A stretch of DNA of 64,000 bases, taken from Stutzerimonas stutzeri. GTDB taxonomy: Bacteria > Pseudomonadota > Gammaproteobacteria > Pseudomonadales > Pseudomonadaceae. The stretch is from NCBI RefSeq assembly GCF_018138085.1, contig NZ_CP073105.1:1488001-1552000 (forward strand), read 5' to 3'. Every line of letters starts with the position of its first letter. The stretch's first letter is position 1. Under the pieces are notes generated by a model. That model had not been told where the DNA came from and did not search any database. It saw only the letters and a program-made list of their open reading frames with translations. Both the position numbers and the translations under genes were made by a program. Below are positions 1-8,961 of the stretch, one piece after another.

Positions 1-136
1 GAACAGATTAATTTTATGCTCTGCTAATGGGGCTCTTGAGGACTGCCGTTCAGGGGCAGTAGACCCCGATTATACGGCGCAGCTGCACTGCGCTATACAT
101 AATTTCAAAAAGTGACAATTTCTGAGGTAACCGGAC

Positions 137-1213
137 ATGCTTATCGATCTTCACGCCCACGCGCCACACCCTGACTACTATGACCAGCATCCCCATTGGG
201 GGCCGGCTTTTGAGTCGCAGCCCGATGGCGACATCAAATTGCGTGTCGGTGAGTGGATTCTTTCTCTAGGCGCACCAGAGCGTAAGAAAGCTTTGCGCGA
301 GGCCCATGCCCGGGGCGAGACCTTGAACGTCGAGGAATACATGGCCAAATGGCGCGACCCGAGCAACCGTCTCGCGGCTATGGACGCGGCGGGGCAGGAT
401 GCTCAGGTTCTGTCCGTTCCAAGTCATTGCTACATGTATTGGACCGAAGCCGAATTTGCGGTCCCGTTCGCTCGCAAGGTCAACGATGTGATGGCTGAGT
501 ATTGCTCGGCAGCGCCCAATCGGCTGATGTTCTGGGCGCACGCACCGCTGAACGTTCCCCTTGAAGCAGCCAAAGAAATCCGCCGCGCCTGCAACGAATT
601 GGGAGCGAAAGGCCTGAGCGCCGGTGGCTCGAACTTCGGTGGGCTGGAATATGACTCGCCAGAGCTGGACCCGGTTTGGGAAGCGTTGTGTGAAGTTGAC
701 CTACCAATTTTCGTTCACGGCTACAACCAGTCCGTGACCTGGGGCAAGGACGCCAATACCGATCGGTATGAAACGACCGCGATCGTCGGTATGAATTACG
801 ACGAAACCAAATGCCTGTGGTATCTCATTAACGGCGGAGTGCTCGATCGCTTCCCGAATCTGAAGATCTACATCACCCACGGTGGTGGCTTCGTTCCTTA
901 TCAGCTCGGTCGGCTTGCCCAGACCAACCCGAACCTCGACGTTTTCCACAACAAAAAGCCCTTCCTCGACTATCTGCCGAACTTCTATTTCGATGTGGAG
1001 CTTCACGAGCTTCCCATGCGTCAGGCCATGGTCGATGTGATCGGCGCGGATCGGGTGCTTTATGGATCGAACTTCGGTGGCAGCGACGCAGTCCGCCACG
1101 ACCTGACCGAGGGGCTGCGCCTATCGGACGAAGACCTGCAGAAAATCCGCTGGAAGAACGCGTGCGAATTGCTGCGCCTTGATCCCGCTAAAGTCGGGAA
1201 GGTTGGTGTCTGA
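137..1213 (+). CDS. Amidohydrolase-2 family metal-dependent hydrolase or decarboxylase
   Basis: This 358-residue protein has the layout of the amidohydrolase_2 / ACMSD-like TIM-barrel family. An HxH motif (HAH) lies at residues 6-8, further metal-type histidines occur in FVHGYNQ and THGGGF, and the C-terminal barrel motif reads LYGSNFGG. Family members decarboxylate or hydrolyse cyclic or aromatic-like acids in the cytoplasm. In most relatives the last motif carries an Asp (GSDYP-like); here that position is Asn, so the chemistry may differ. The gene opens the visible catabolic cluster and its TGA overlaps the next ATG by one base, indicating translational coupling. GAGG lies 7 bases before the ATG. 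The 136 bases upstream hold no other gene. The substrate is unknown. Confidence 0.85.
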   Translation: MLIDLHAHAPHPDYYDQHPHWGPAFESQPDGDIKLRVGEWILSLGAPERKKALREAHARGETLNVEEYMAKWRDPSNRLAAMDAAGQDAQVLSVPSHCYMYWTEAEFAVPFARKVNDVMAEYCSAAPNRLMFWAHAPLNVPLEAAKEIRRACNELGAKGLSAGGSNFGGLEYDSPELDPVWEALCEVDLPIFVHGYNQSVTWGKDANTDRYETTAIVGMNYDETKCLWYLINGGVLDRFPNLKIYITHGGGFVPYQLGRLAQTNPNLDVFHNKKPFLDYLPNFYFDVELHELPMRQAMVDVIGADRVLYGSNFGGSDAVRHDLTEGLRLSDEDLQKIRWKNACELLRLDPAKVGKVGV

Positions 1214-2067
1214 TGAAGCTGGCGCGTTGTTCCCACAATGAGGGAGGACCCTTCTGGGCGATAGTCGATATCCAACAGGACGAAGTCACTCCCATTGTCG
1301 GCCCGTTCTCCGAGTGGGCTCCTGCCATCGCCCAAGGCAAGGGAGTCAGTGCGTTGCGTTTGCTGGGGCGGCCAGCGCCGCTTTCCCAGGTTCGCTTGTT
1401 ACCGCCGATCGAGCCCGTTAATCGAGTGGTTGTCGCTGGGGCGAATTACACCAAGCACCTCGCCGAGGATTTTGGCCTCAGCGCGCCGGCACAGCCCGTG
1501 GCCTTCCTCAAGGCCTACGGTGCACTCATTGGAGCCAACGATCCGATTCGCTTTCCGCCGCTGACCGAAAAGCTCGATCACGAGGTCGAGCTGGTGGCAG
1601 TCATTGGCAGCAGCGAAATCGACCTGGCTGACCCCTTGGGTTGCGTCCTGGGGTATACCGTTGGCAATGATGTAAGTGCCCGCGACCTGCAGCTTAGCGG
1701 GCCGCCGGGGATCGGAATGGATCTGTTCGCCGCCAAAAGCCAGGACAAGACCACCGGACTTGGTCCATGGATCGTTACCAAGGATGAGTTTCCGGCGGGG
1801 TCTCCTGCTCTCAGGTTGACTTTGAAAGTAAATGGCGAAACCCGTCAGGACAGCTCTACCAGCGAAATGACCTGGAATGTTGGTGAATTGATCAACTTCG
1901 TCCAGCAGCGCTCCAGCTTTGCTTGCGGTGACGTGTTGTTCACGGGGTCGCCGGCCGGAGTCGGGATGGGAACTGGCGTGTATTTAAACCCTGGCGATGT
2001 GGTCGAGGCGACCGTGGAAGGCATAGGTACGCTACGTAATGTAGTTGGCGAAAAGCCCAGCGTCTAA
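1213..2067 (+). CDS. Fumarylacetoacetate hydrolase family protein
   Basis: This is a 284-residue protein with the C-terminal FAH catalytic fold. The acidic metal site is visible as HEVEL near residue 121, followed by the conserved GYTVGNDVSARDLQ stretch and a TGSPAGVG loop. Members hydrolyse or decarboxylate beta-keto or 1,3-diketo acids, or hydrate 2-hydroxypentadienoates, using Mg or Mn. The start overlaps the stop of the upstream amidohydrolase (TGATG), so the two are almost certainly co-translated and may act on consecutive ring-opened intermediates. The N-terminal 60 residues match the short extra domain common in bacterial FAH proteins. The family is clear; the reaction is not. Confidence 0.88.
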   Translation: MKLARCSHNEGGPFWAIVDIQQDEVTPIVGPFSEWAPAIAQGKGVSALRLLGRPAPLSQVRLLPPIEPVNRVVVAGANYTKHLAEDFGLSAPAQPVAFLKAYGALIGANDPIRFPPLTEKLDHEVELVAVIGSSEIDLADPLGCVLGYTVGNDVSARDLQLSGPPGIGMDLFAAKSQDKTTGLGPWIVTKDEFPAGSPALRLTLKVNGETRQDSSTSEMTWNVGELINFVQQRSSFACGDVLFTGSPAGVGMGTGVYLNPGDVVEATVEGIGTLRNVVGEKPSV

Positions 2068-2083
2068 ATCGAGAGCGAATTAA

Positions 2084-2989
2084 ATGACTAATAAAGAAGA
2101 CAAAATTGTAGTGGTTGGTGCCGGCTTGATGGGTACCGGCATTGCGCATGCATTCGCCAGTTCAGGATTCGCCACCCTGTTGGTCGACACGAACGCCGAG
2201 TCGCTCACTCGTGCCAAAGGCAACATCGAAAATATCCTCAGCACCGGCGTCAAGCTGGGAAAGGTTACCGATGAGGTCGCCCGGTCTTCGCTGGCGAATC
2301 TGATTACCTGCGGTGATCTGAGCGAGGCGGCGCTTGGCGCCAACTGGCTGGTCGAAACCGTTTCTGAACAATTGGCGGTGAAGAAGGCCGTTCTCGGCCA
2401 GGCTGCTCCTCTGCTGGCTTCGAACGCGATCATCGCCACTAACACTTCGGCCCTTAGCGTCACCGAGATTGCCGCATCGGTGCCCGAGTTCGCCGATCGT
2501 GTCGTTGGCATGCACTTCTTCAATCCGGTGCACAAGATGAAGCTGGTTGAATTGGTGCGCGGCCTGGCCACCACTGACGAGGTAGTCGCGCGTACCAAGG
2601 CCCTCTGCGATGCGATCGGCAAGACCTCGATCACCGTCAACGAGTCGCCAGGCCTCACGACCAGCCGCATGTCCGCGCTACTTGGTAACGAAGCCATGTA
2701 CATGCTGCAGGAAGGCACGGCGACGGCCGAAGACATCGACACTGCGCTGCGCATGGGTTTCAACCACCCGATGGGGCCGCTGGAACTCGGCGATCTGACG
2801 GGTTGGGATACTCGTCTGTCGGTGCTGCGTTACCTGCACCAGACGCTGGGAGAGAAATTCCGGCCCTGTCCGCTGATCATCAAGATGGTTGCCGCTGGGC
2901 GTCTGGGTCGTAAGACAGGACATGGCGTCTATCGCTACGAGGACGGTAACCGAGTGCCGGGCTCCGGCCTCAAGGCGAGCGCACTATGA
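2084..2989 (+). CDS. 3-hydroxyacyl-CoA dehydrogenase (monofunctional)
   Basis: This 301-residue protein has an N-terminal Rossmann domain starting VVGAGLMGTGIAHAFASSG (NAD-binding GxGxxG) and the catalytic-histidine region HFFNPVHKMKLVEL. Its C-terminal dimerisation domain includes NHPMGPLELGDLTG. The length is that of stand-alone enzymes (FadB2/PaaH type), not the fused FadB. It oxidises L-3-hydroxyacyl-CoA to 3-ketoacyl-CoA with NAD. The usual PGFVxNR motif is replaced by SPGLTTSR, which is worth noting. The gene ends in an ATGA overlap with the thiolase gene, so the two enzymes that oxidise and cleave the same intermediate are made together. Confidence 0.93.
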   Translation: MTNKEDKIVVVGAGLMGTGIAHAFASSGFATLLVDTNAESLTRAKGNIENILSTGVKLGKVTDEVARSSLANLITCGDLSEAALGANWLVETVSEQLAVKKAVLGQAAPLLASNAIIATNTSALSVTEIAASVPEFADRVVGMHFFNPVHKMKLVELVRGLATTDEVVARTKALCDAIGKTSITVNESPGLTTSRMSALLGNEAMYMLQEGTATAEDIDTALRMGFNHPMGPLELGDLTGWDTRLSVLRYLHQTLGEKFRPCPLIIKMVAAGRLGRKTGHGVYRYEDGNRVPGSGLKASAL

Positions 2990-4161
2990 AAGACATCGTA
3001 ATTGTTGATGCGGTGCGGACGCCGGTCGGCCGTTTTCGTGGAAGTCTTGCTGGCGTACGAGCCGACCATTTGGGTTCGCTGGTCATCGGCAAGCTGCTTG
3101 AGCGGGTCGATCTGTCGCCCTCACAGGTCGACGACGTGATTTTCGGCTGTGTTACTCAGATTGGCGAACAGTCGGCAAACATTGCCCGCACCGCCCTTCT
3201 CGGCGCGGGCTGGCCAGTAACGATTCCAGGGCTGACACTCGACCGCAAGTGTGGCTCAGGCGAAGCGGCTGTGCATGCGGCCGCAGGCGCTATCGCGTCT
3301 GGAATGGCAGACATCATTGTCGCTGGCGGGGCGGAGAACATGAGCCGCGTGCCCATGGGTAGCAACCGTGAAATCCACGGCGAAGCCTTTGGTTGGATGG
3401 CGGCGGAGCGTTACGAGCTGACCAGCCAGGGCGAGGCCTCCGAGCGGATGGCTGACAAGTGGTCACTCAGTCGCGAAGCGCTGGACGATTACGCTTTCGA
3501 AAGTCATCAGCGTGCCGCGAAAGCGGCTGATGCGGGTTATTTCGACAGCCAGATCGTTTCGGTACCGGTTGAGTTGTTGCGTGAGCATTCTCTGACCGAG
3601 CCAGCCGCTGACCTAGCGGCGGACGAGACCATCCGTCGCGATACCTCAAGGGAAAAGCTCTCGACGCTGAGAACCAGTTTCCGTCCGGAGAATGGGCGGA
3701 TCACTGCAGGTAATTCCTCGCAGATCTCCGATGGTGCTGCTGCGCTGCTGTTGATGTCCTCTGACACCGCCAAGCAGCTGGGCCTCAAGGCTCGAGCGCG
3801 CATCCGCGCCTTCGTCACCGTGGGCGCAGACCCAACGCTGATGTTGACCGGCCCTATCGAGGCGACCAAAAAGGTGCTGGACAAGGCTGATTTGTCCATC
3901 GGTGACATCGACCTTTTCGAGGTCAACGAAGCCTTCGCGTCGGTACCGCTTGCCTGGATGCAGGAAACCGGCGTGCCGCATGACAAGCTAAACGTCAACG
4001 GCGGAGCCATTGCGCTGGGTCATCCGTTGGGCGCCAGTGGCGCGCGGCTGATGACTACGTTGCTCAACGAACTTGAGCGGCGGGGCGCCCGCTACGGTCT
4101 CCAGGCGATCTGTTGCGCTGGCGGCTTGGGTACTGCAACGATCATCGAACGGCTCGACTGA
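2986..4161 (+). CDS. Acetyl-CoA acyltransferase (thiolase)
   Basis: This 391-residue protein is a full-length thiolase. The nucleophilic cysteine lies in LDRKCGSGEAAVH, the GNSSQISDGAAA region is present, and the C-terminal catalytic motifs are NVNGGAIALGHPLGASGAR and CCAGGLGTA (second cysteine). It cleaves 3-ketoacyl-CoA with CoA to release acetyl-CoA and a shortened acyl-CoA in the cytoplasm. The start overlaps the dehydrogenase stop by four bases (ATGA). It is one of five consecutive plus-strand genes that look like one transcription unit. FadA-type and PcaF-type thiolases cannot be told apart here by eye, so no gene symbol is given. Confidence 0.93.
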   Translation: MKDIVIVDAVRTPVGRFRGSLAGVRADHLGSLVIGKLLERVDLSPSQVDDVIFGCVTQIGEQSANIARTALLGAGWPVTIPGLTLDRKCGSGEAAVHAAAGAIASGMADIIVAGGAENMSRVPMGSNREIHGEAFGWMAAERYELTSQGEASERMADKWSLSREALDDYAFESHQRAAKAADAGYFDSQIVSVPVELLREHSLTEPAADLAADETIRRDTSREKLSTLRTSFRPENGRITAGNSSQISDGAAALLLMSSDTAKQLGLKARARIRAFVTVGADPTLMLTGPIEATKKVLDKADLSIGDIDLFEVNEAFASVPLAWMQETGVPHDKLNVNGGAIALGHPLGASGARLMTTLLNELERRGARYGLQAICCAGGLGTATIIERLD

Positions 4162-4185
4162 GCAGCGGACAGCGAGGTAACGGCT

Positions 4186-4689
4186 ATGGCTCGGGTGTCG
4201 TTCGTTCCGCTGGATGATCTGCCGGAAGCGTTGCGTGACGCCGTTGCGCGCGGCCAGCAGAGTCGGATGCTGAGCTCGTCCAGGCCTGTTCAGGTCTGGG
4301 CGCATCGGCCCAATGCAGCATTGGCCTGGCTTGGCTTGCTGGAAAGCCTGCATCAGGACAGCCTGCTAGATGAGCGTTTGCGTGAACTGGTGCGGCTGAA
4401 GATTGCCAGCATTACAACCTGCCAGGCGTGCCAATTGGCTCGTAAGTCCGACCAGGTGACGGAAGACGACGTCGCCTGTCTTTCTTCAGATAATGATCGT
4501 TTCAAGCCGTCCGAAAGGGCCGCCTTGACCTTTGCCGAACTGTTCGCCAGCGACTACATGGCCATCAGCGACGAGCACTATGTACGTCTTGCAGAGTTTT
4601 TCTCCGAGGCTCAAGTGGTCGAACTGAACATGTACTGCGCGCTGATGCTGGCGGGCGGTCGAATGACCTATGTGCAGCAGGCATATTGA
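4186..4689 (+). CDS. Carboxymuconolactone decarboxylase / AhpD-like family protein
   Basis: This 167-residue protein has the all-helical CMD/AhpD fold. The AhpD motif E-x11-C-x2-C-x3-H is recognisable, with Glu in ELVRLK and the pair CQAC, but the final His is an Arg (CQACQLAR). AhpD-type proteins act as thiol-dependent peroxidase partners, while CMD proteins decarboxylate ring lactones. In catabolic clusters members of this family often have no assigned role. It sits 24 bases after the thiolase with GAGG upstream of the ATG. It is probably the last gene of the first operon, because a 166-base gap precedes the P450. Confidence 0.82.
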   Translation: MARVSFVPLDDLPEALRDAVARGQQSRMLSSSRPVQVWAHRPNAALAWLGLLESLHQDSLLDERLRELVRLKIASITTCQACQLARKSDQVTEDDVACLSSDNDRFKPSERAALTFAELFASDYMAISDEHYVRLAEFFSEAQVVELNMYCALMLAGGRMTYVQQAY

Positions 4690-4855
4690 GCCTGCCTGTC
4701 TGACTCGTTGAAGCGGGTGCGGAGTAGGTCGTTCGGTAAATTTGATCGAAATGTAAAAAGCCGTTCAATAAAGTCCTAGTAAAGCCTAGTATCCCGGCAA
4801 CGCATGCGACTTTTAGACGCAGTGGTTTTTGCCTGAACAATAAAAGGAGAGAACA
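4690..4855 (+). other. Intergenic region before the P450
   Basis: This 166-base spacer separates the CMD-like gene from the P450. It is richer in A and T than its neighbours and contains two copies of the short string CCTAGTA within 20 bases near 4776-4792. A strong Shine-Dalgarno (AAAGGAGAG) sits just before the P450 ATG at 4856. A promoter is likely here, but no clear -35/-10 pair was found. Confidence 0.35.
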
Positions 4856-6130
4856 ATGTCTACACAGGCGCGGGACAATCTGGGCAAGGCGTTTGCGGAC
4901 GTCGCCAGCAACTATCGCGGTAGCGATGTGGACCTTCACGCGGTATATCGCGAAATGCGCATGAACTCGCCGGTTCTCGAAGAGAATTTCATGGCGCGTC
5001 TGGGGGTGCCGACGATTGCCGGGCTGGACGCCAGCCGCCCAACGTTCACCTTGTTCAAATACGATGATGTGATGGCGGTGATGCGCGATGCCAGCAACTT
5101 CACCAGCGGCTTTATCGCCGAAGGCCTTGGTGCCTTTTTCGACGGACTGATCCTCACGGCGATGGATGGCGACGCACACAAGAACATTCGCAACCTGTTG
5201 CAGCCGGTGTTCATGCCCGAAACCGTCAACCGCTGGAAAGAAACTAAGATTGATCGCGTTATTCGCGAGGAATACATCAAGCCCCTGGTGCCAAACAAGG
5301 GCGGCGACTTGATGGACTTTGCCCTGTATTTCCCGATCCGCGTTATCTATTCCCTGATCGGCTTTCCTGAAGATCGTCCGGACGAGATCGAACAATATGC
5401 TGCCTGGGCGCTGGCAATTCTTGCCGGCCCGCAAGTGGATCCGGAAAAAGCCGCCGCCGCTCGCGGTGCTGCGATGGAAGCTGCGAAAGCACTCTATGAC
5501 GTCGTCAAGGTGGTTGTGGCCGAGCGCCGCGCCTCCGGTGCCGAAGGGGATGACCTGATCAGCCGGTTGATCCGTGCCGAGTATGAAGGCCGTTCGCTCG
5601 ATGATCATGAGATCGCGACGTTCGTGCGCTCGCTGCTGCCGGCCGCCAGCGAAACCACTACGCGCACGTTCGGTACGTTGATGACGTTGCTGCTCGAGAA
5701 CCCTGACGTACTGGAGCGGGTGCGCAACGATCGCAGCCTGGTGTCCAAGGCCATCGATGAAGCCGTGCGGCTGGAGCCCGTCGCCACCTTCAAGGTGCGT
5801 CAGGCCGCAAAGGATATGGAAATTCGCGGTGTGCAGATCCCCAAAGGGGCTATGGTGCAGTGCATCGTCACCTCGGCGAACCGTGACGAGGACGCCTTTG
5901 AGCGCGGCGACATGTTCGACATCGACAGACGACCGAAACCGTCGTTCGGCTTTGGTTTTGGGCCGCATATGTGCATCGGGCAATTCGTCGCGAAAACGGA
6001 ACTCAACTGCGCACTGAACGCGATTCTCGACCTCATGCCGAATATCCGCCTGGATCCTTCCAAGCCCGCACCGGAAATTATCGGCGCCCAGTTGCGCGGA
6101 CCTCACTACCTTCACGTCCTCTGGGATTGA
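4856..6130 (+). CDS. Cytochrome P450 monooxygenase
   Basis: This 424-residue soluble bacterial P450 (class I type length) has all signature elements. The I-helix oxygen-activation motif is AASETTTRT near residue 263, the K-helix ExxR is EAVR near residue 302, and the heme loop FGFGFGPHMCIG near residue 365 carries the cysteine ligand. It would hydroxylate or otherwise oxidise a hydrophobic substrate and needs a ferredoxin and reductase. Neither is encoded nearby, so it must borrow a redox partner. Its place between CoA beta-oxidation genes and amidohydrolases suggests it activates an alicyclic substrate for degradation. It has no signal peptide or membrane anchor. The CYP family is not assigned. 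Confidence 0.96.
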   Translation: MSTQARDNLGKAFADVASNYRGSDVDLHAVYREMRMNSPVLEENFMARLGVPTIAGLDASRPTFTLFKYDDVMAVMRDASNFTSGFIAEGLGAFFDGLILTAMDGDAHKNIRNLLQPVFMPETVNRWKETKIDRVIREEYIKPLVPNKGGDLMDFALYFPIRVIYSLIGFPEDRPDEIEQYAAWALAILAGPQVDPEKAAAARGAAMEAAKALYDVVKVVVAERRASGAEGDDLISRLIRAEYEGRSLDDHEIATFVRSLLPAASETTTRTFGTLMTLLLENPDVLERVRNDRSLVSKAIDEAVRLEPVATFKVRQAAKDMEIRGVQIPKGAMVQCIVTSANRDEDAFERGDMFDIDRRPKPSFGFGFGPHMCIGQFVAKTELNCALNAILDLMPNIRLDPSKPAPEIIGAQLRGPHYLHVLWD

Positions 6131-6167
6131 GGCGCGGGCTTTCTACCCTCACGCCACGTTCCTCCAG

Positions 6168-6192
6168 CCCTTTCCTGCCCCGCAGGGAAGGG
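6168..6192 (+). terminator. Hairpin after the P450 gene
   Basis: Arms CCCTTTCCTGC (6168-6178) and GCAGGGAAGGG (6182-6192) pair over 11 bases with one G-T wobble around a CCC loop. It begins 38 bases after the P450 stop. A loose T-rich stretch follows at 6200-6210. It could be a weak intrinsic terminator or an mRNA-stabilising hairpin between the P450 and the next transcription unit. Confidence 0.45.
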
Positions 6193-6365
6193 CGCCTGCC
6201 TTGTTGTTTTCCCCTCGTTGAGTCCCGTGGTGCCAGGTGGCGGTAAAGAAATATGTTCGCCTTCGAGATTGGATTTGAACACAATCGAAATATATGTTTA
6301 ATTTAACCACAACGTGTTCTATGCTTTGAGCACAACAACAAACCCATTTGCGAAGGGGAAGAACA

Positions 6366-7673
6366 ATGAAGGTTGAAGATCTCATTCTCGTCAGCGTTGA
6401 TGACCATGCCATCGAGCCACCAAACGCCTTTGCTCGCCACATGCCTGAGCGCTTCAAAGGGCGCGAGCCTCATGTCGTCAAGCGCGGCGACCGTGATGTA
6501 TGGGTTTTCGAAGAGCAGGCCACCGGCTACATGGGCTTGAACTCGGTAGTTGGTCGGCCGAAAGAAGAGTACGGCATGGAGCCGTTGGGCTATGACCAGA
6601 TGCGCCGTGGCACCTGGAGCGTGGCGGATCGTGTCGACGACATGAATGCCAACGGCGTGCTCGGTTCGCTGTGCTTCCCGACCTTTCCTGGCTTCGCCGG
6701 CCAGCGGTTCCAGAATCATCCGGACCGCGCCGTGTCCCTGGCCGCGATCCAGGCCTACAACGACTGGCATCTGCACGACTGGTGCAATGCTGCGCCGGGT
6801 CGTTTCATCCCGTTGATGCTGGTGCCGTGGTGGGACATGCAGGCTGCCGCCGCCGAGGTTAGGCGCCTGGCGAAGCAGGGCGTGCATGCGCTGTCACTGT
6901 CGGACAATCCGGCGATCCACGGCTACCCGTCCATCCACAGCGATTACTGGGATCCGCTCTGGCAGGCCTGCTCGGACAACAACGTCGTGATCTGCTGCCA
7001 CATCGGTACTGGCGTAAAGGCTAACCATGCCTCCGACCTGTCGCCAATCGATGCCTGGATCACGTCCATGCCTATCTCCATCGCCAACTCCGCGGCCGAC
7101 TGGATCTGGGCACCGATGTGGAAGAAATTCCCCAACCTGCGCATGGCCCTGTCCGAAGGCAGCATCGGCTGGATTCCATATCTGCTCGAGCGCGCCGATT
7201 TCACCCACCGTCACCACAATGCGTGGACCAACTCGAACTTCGGCGGGCAGATGCCCAGCGACATCTTCCACAAGCATTTCATCACCTGCTTCATCGAGGA
7301 TAACTTCGGTCTGCAGAACCTGAAATTCATGAACGAAGACATGGTCACCTGGGAAAGCGACTACCCGCACTCGGATTGCACCTGGCCGAACTCGCCGGAG
7401 TCGGCGTGGGAAGGGCTGCAGCACTTGTCCAAGGAAACCATCGACAAGGTCACTCACCTCAATGCGATGCGCGAGTTTTCCTTCGATCCGTTCTCCATTC
7501 ATGGGCGCGAGAACTGCACCGTAGCCGAGCTTCGCAAGAAGGCGGCGCACGTCAAGATCGAGCCCGCGTTGGGTCTCGGCGGCGCGGACCACGGTCGCAA
7601 TGACGGCAAGCCGGTCACTTCGGGGGACATCAACGCGATGTTCGAGAAGGCTGATGCCGGAACCGCTCTCTAA
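6366..7673 (+). CDS. Amidohydrolase-2 family protein (second copy type)
   Basis: This protein is about 435 residues from the ATG at 6366, which is chosen over an upstream GTG-type start because AAGGGGAAG lies just before it. The N-terminus VSVDDHAIEPP is the DxH form of the amidohydrolase_2 metal motif. CCHIGTG and TWESDYPHSD supply the later His and Asp. It is longer than and clearly different from the amidohydrolase at 137-1213, so the two are not a recent duplication. Proteins of this DDH...SDYPHSD type are often found in clusters for terpenoid, steroid or other alicyclic degradation, where their reaction is mostly unproven. Its own promoter is likely in the AT-rich 6240-6365 leader. Confidence 0.86.
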   Translation: MKVEDLILVSVDDHAIEPPNAFARHMPERFKGREPHVVKRGDRDVWVFEEQATGYMGLNSVVGRPKEEYGMEPLGYDQMRRGTWSVADRVDDMNANGVLGSLCFPTFPGFAGQRFQNHPDRAVSLAAIQAYNDWHLHDWCNAAPGRFIPLMLVPWWDMQAAAAEVRRLAKQGVHALSLSDNPAIHGYPSIHSDYWDPLWQACSDNNVVICCHIGTGVKANHASDLSPIDAWITSMPISIANSAADWIWAPMWKKFPNLRMALSEGSIGWIPYLLERADFTHRHHNAWTNSNFGGQMPSDIFHKHFITCFIEDNFGLQNLKFMNEDMVTWESDYPHSDCTWPNSPESAWEGLQHLSKETIDKVTHLNAMREFSFDPFSIHGRENCTVAELRKKAAHVKIEPALGLGGADHGRNDGKPVTSGDINAMFEKADAGTAL

Positions 7674-7810
7674 CAGGCCGTAAAAAGTAGCGGCAAGGCG
7701 CGGCAATTCTCCGTTGGGGCAGGTTCATTTGCGATAGGTACTAACGCCTCGCAAGTGCGCCTGCCTTGGGGCGACTTCTAGAGTCTTGCGTCCAGTTGAT
7801 GAGCGTGCAC

Positions 7811-8959
7811 ATGTCTATCACTCAGTTCAGTTACAGCAGAATTCCCGCCGAGGCCGAGTCCCTTCGGGCGGAGGTGCGGGAGTTTCTCAAAAACAATCTT
7901 GCCGACTACCCGGCGACAGCCAGAGCGCAGTCCTGGATGGGTTTCGATGCTGCCTTCAGCCGCAAGCTAGGCGCCCAGGGCTGGGTTGGCATGGCGTTGC
8001 CCGAGCAGTACGGCGGCGCCGCGGCAGGTCCGTTTGCCCGTTACGTGATCATCGAAGAGTTGCTGGCAGCCGGCGCGCCGGTTTCGGCGCACTGGATTGC
8101 CGACCGGCAGAGCGGACCGCTGATCAACCGTTTCGGCACCGAAGCGCAGAGAGAGCGCTATTTGCCGCCGATCTGCCGTGGTGAGAGTTACTTCTGCATC
8201 GGCATGAGCGAACCGAACTCCGGCTCTGACCTCGCTTCGATCAAGACCTCAGCTGTGCGTAATGACGCCGGCTGGCTGCTCAACGGGCAGAAGGTCTGGA
8301 CGACCAACGCGCAGCACTCGCACTTCATCATCGCCCTGGTGCGCACTGGTGAAAAACAGGCGGCGCGTCATGAGGGCATGTCGCAGTTCATCGTTGATCT
8401 TAAGTTGCCGGGTATTACCATTCGGCCCATCCGCGATCTCGCTGGCGGCGAGCATTTCAATGAGGTGTTCTTCGACAATGTGCAGCTCGATGCAGACGCG
8501 CTTATTGGTACCGAAGGCAAGGGCTGGGATCAGGTAACGGCCGAGCTGGCTTTCGAGCGCAGCGGCCCGGAGCGTTTTCTCAGCTGTATAGAGCTGCTCA
8601 AGACGCTGATCGCTGGGATGGGCACCGCGCCGGACGCTTTGCAAAGCCGTGAAATCGGGCGACTGACCGCGAAGCTGTTGACGCTGCGCAACATGTCGCT
8701 GGCAGTGACCGCGCAATTGGCTGCCGGTGAACATCCAGCCTGGGCCGCTTCCTGCGTGAAAGACCTGGGTAACCAGTTCGAACAGGAAATACCCGAGATC
8801 GCCCAATTGCTACTCGAGGCCGAGCCTCGTCAGAACGGCGGTAGTGAGCATGCGCAGGTTCTTGCCTACCTGACTCAAATGGCACCGTCTTTCTCACTGC
8901 GCGGAGGCACCCGCGAAATCCTGCGCGGGATCATCGCGCGCGGATTGGGGTTGCGATAA
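7811..8959 (+). CDS. Acyl-CoA dehydrogenase, first of an adjacent pair
   Basis: About 382 residues; ATGs at 7799 and 7811 are both possible and neither has a strong Shine-Dalgarno. The ACAD flavin domain is visible: FCIGMSEPNSGSDLAS is the FAD/substrate motif and NGQKVWTTNAQHS follows. The C-terminus RGGTREILRGIIARGLGLR is also typical. The classic GGxGYxxE segment is absent near the C-terminus. A glutamate in AELAFERSGPERF may take the base role, as in isovaleryl-CoA-type enzymes. The next gene encodes a second, shorter ACAD two bases downstream. Such pairs form alpha2beta2 enzymes in steroid and bile-acid degradation, which is a plausible model here. It would introduce an alpha-beta double bond into an acyl-CoA using FAD. 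Confidence 0.9.
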   Translation: MSITQFSYSRIPAEAESLRAEVREFLKNNLADYPATARAQSWMGFDAAFSRKLGAQGWVGMALPEQYGGAAAGPFARYVIIEELLAAGAPVSAHWIADRQSGPLINRFGTEAQRERYLPPICRGESYFCIGMSEPNSGSDLASIKTSAVRNDAGWLLNGQKVWTTNAQHSHFIIALVRTGEKQAARHEGMSQFIVDLKLPGITIRPIRDLAGGEHFNEVFFDNVQLDADALIGTEGKGWDQVTAELAFERSGPERFLSCIELLKTLIAGMGTAPDALQSREIGRLTAKLLTLRNMSLAVTAQLAAGEHPAWAASCVKDLGNQFEQEIPEIAQLLLEAEPRQNGGSEHAQVLAYLTQMAPSFSLRGGTREILRGIIARGLGLR

Positions 8960-8961
8960 TC

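Noticed and set aside
4565..6115. 516-codon minus-strand open frame
   Set aside because: It lies antisense to the P450, has no recognisable domains and an odd composition. Such frames are common opposite high-GC genes.
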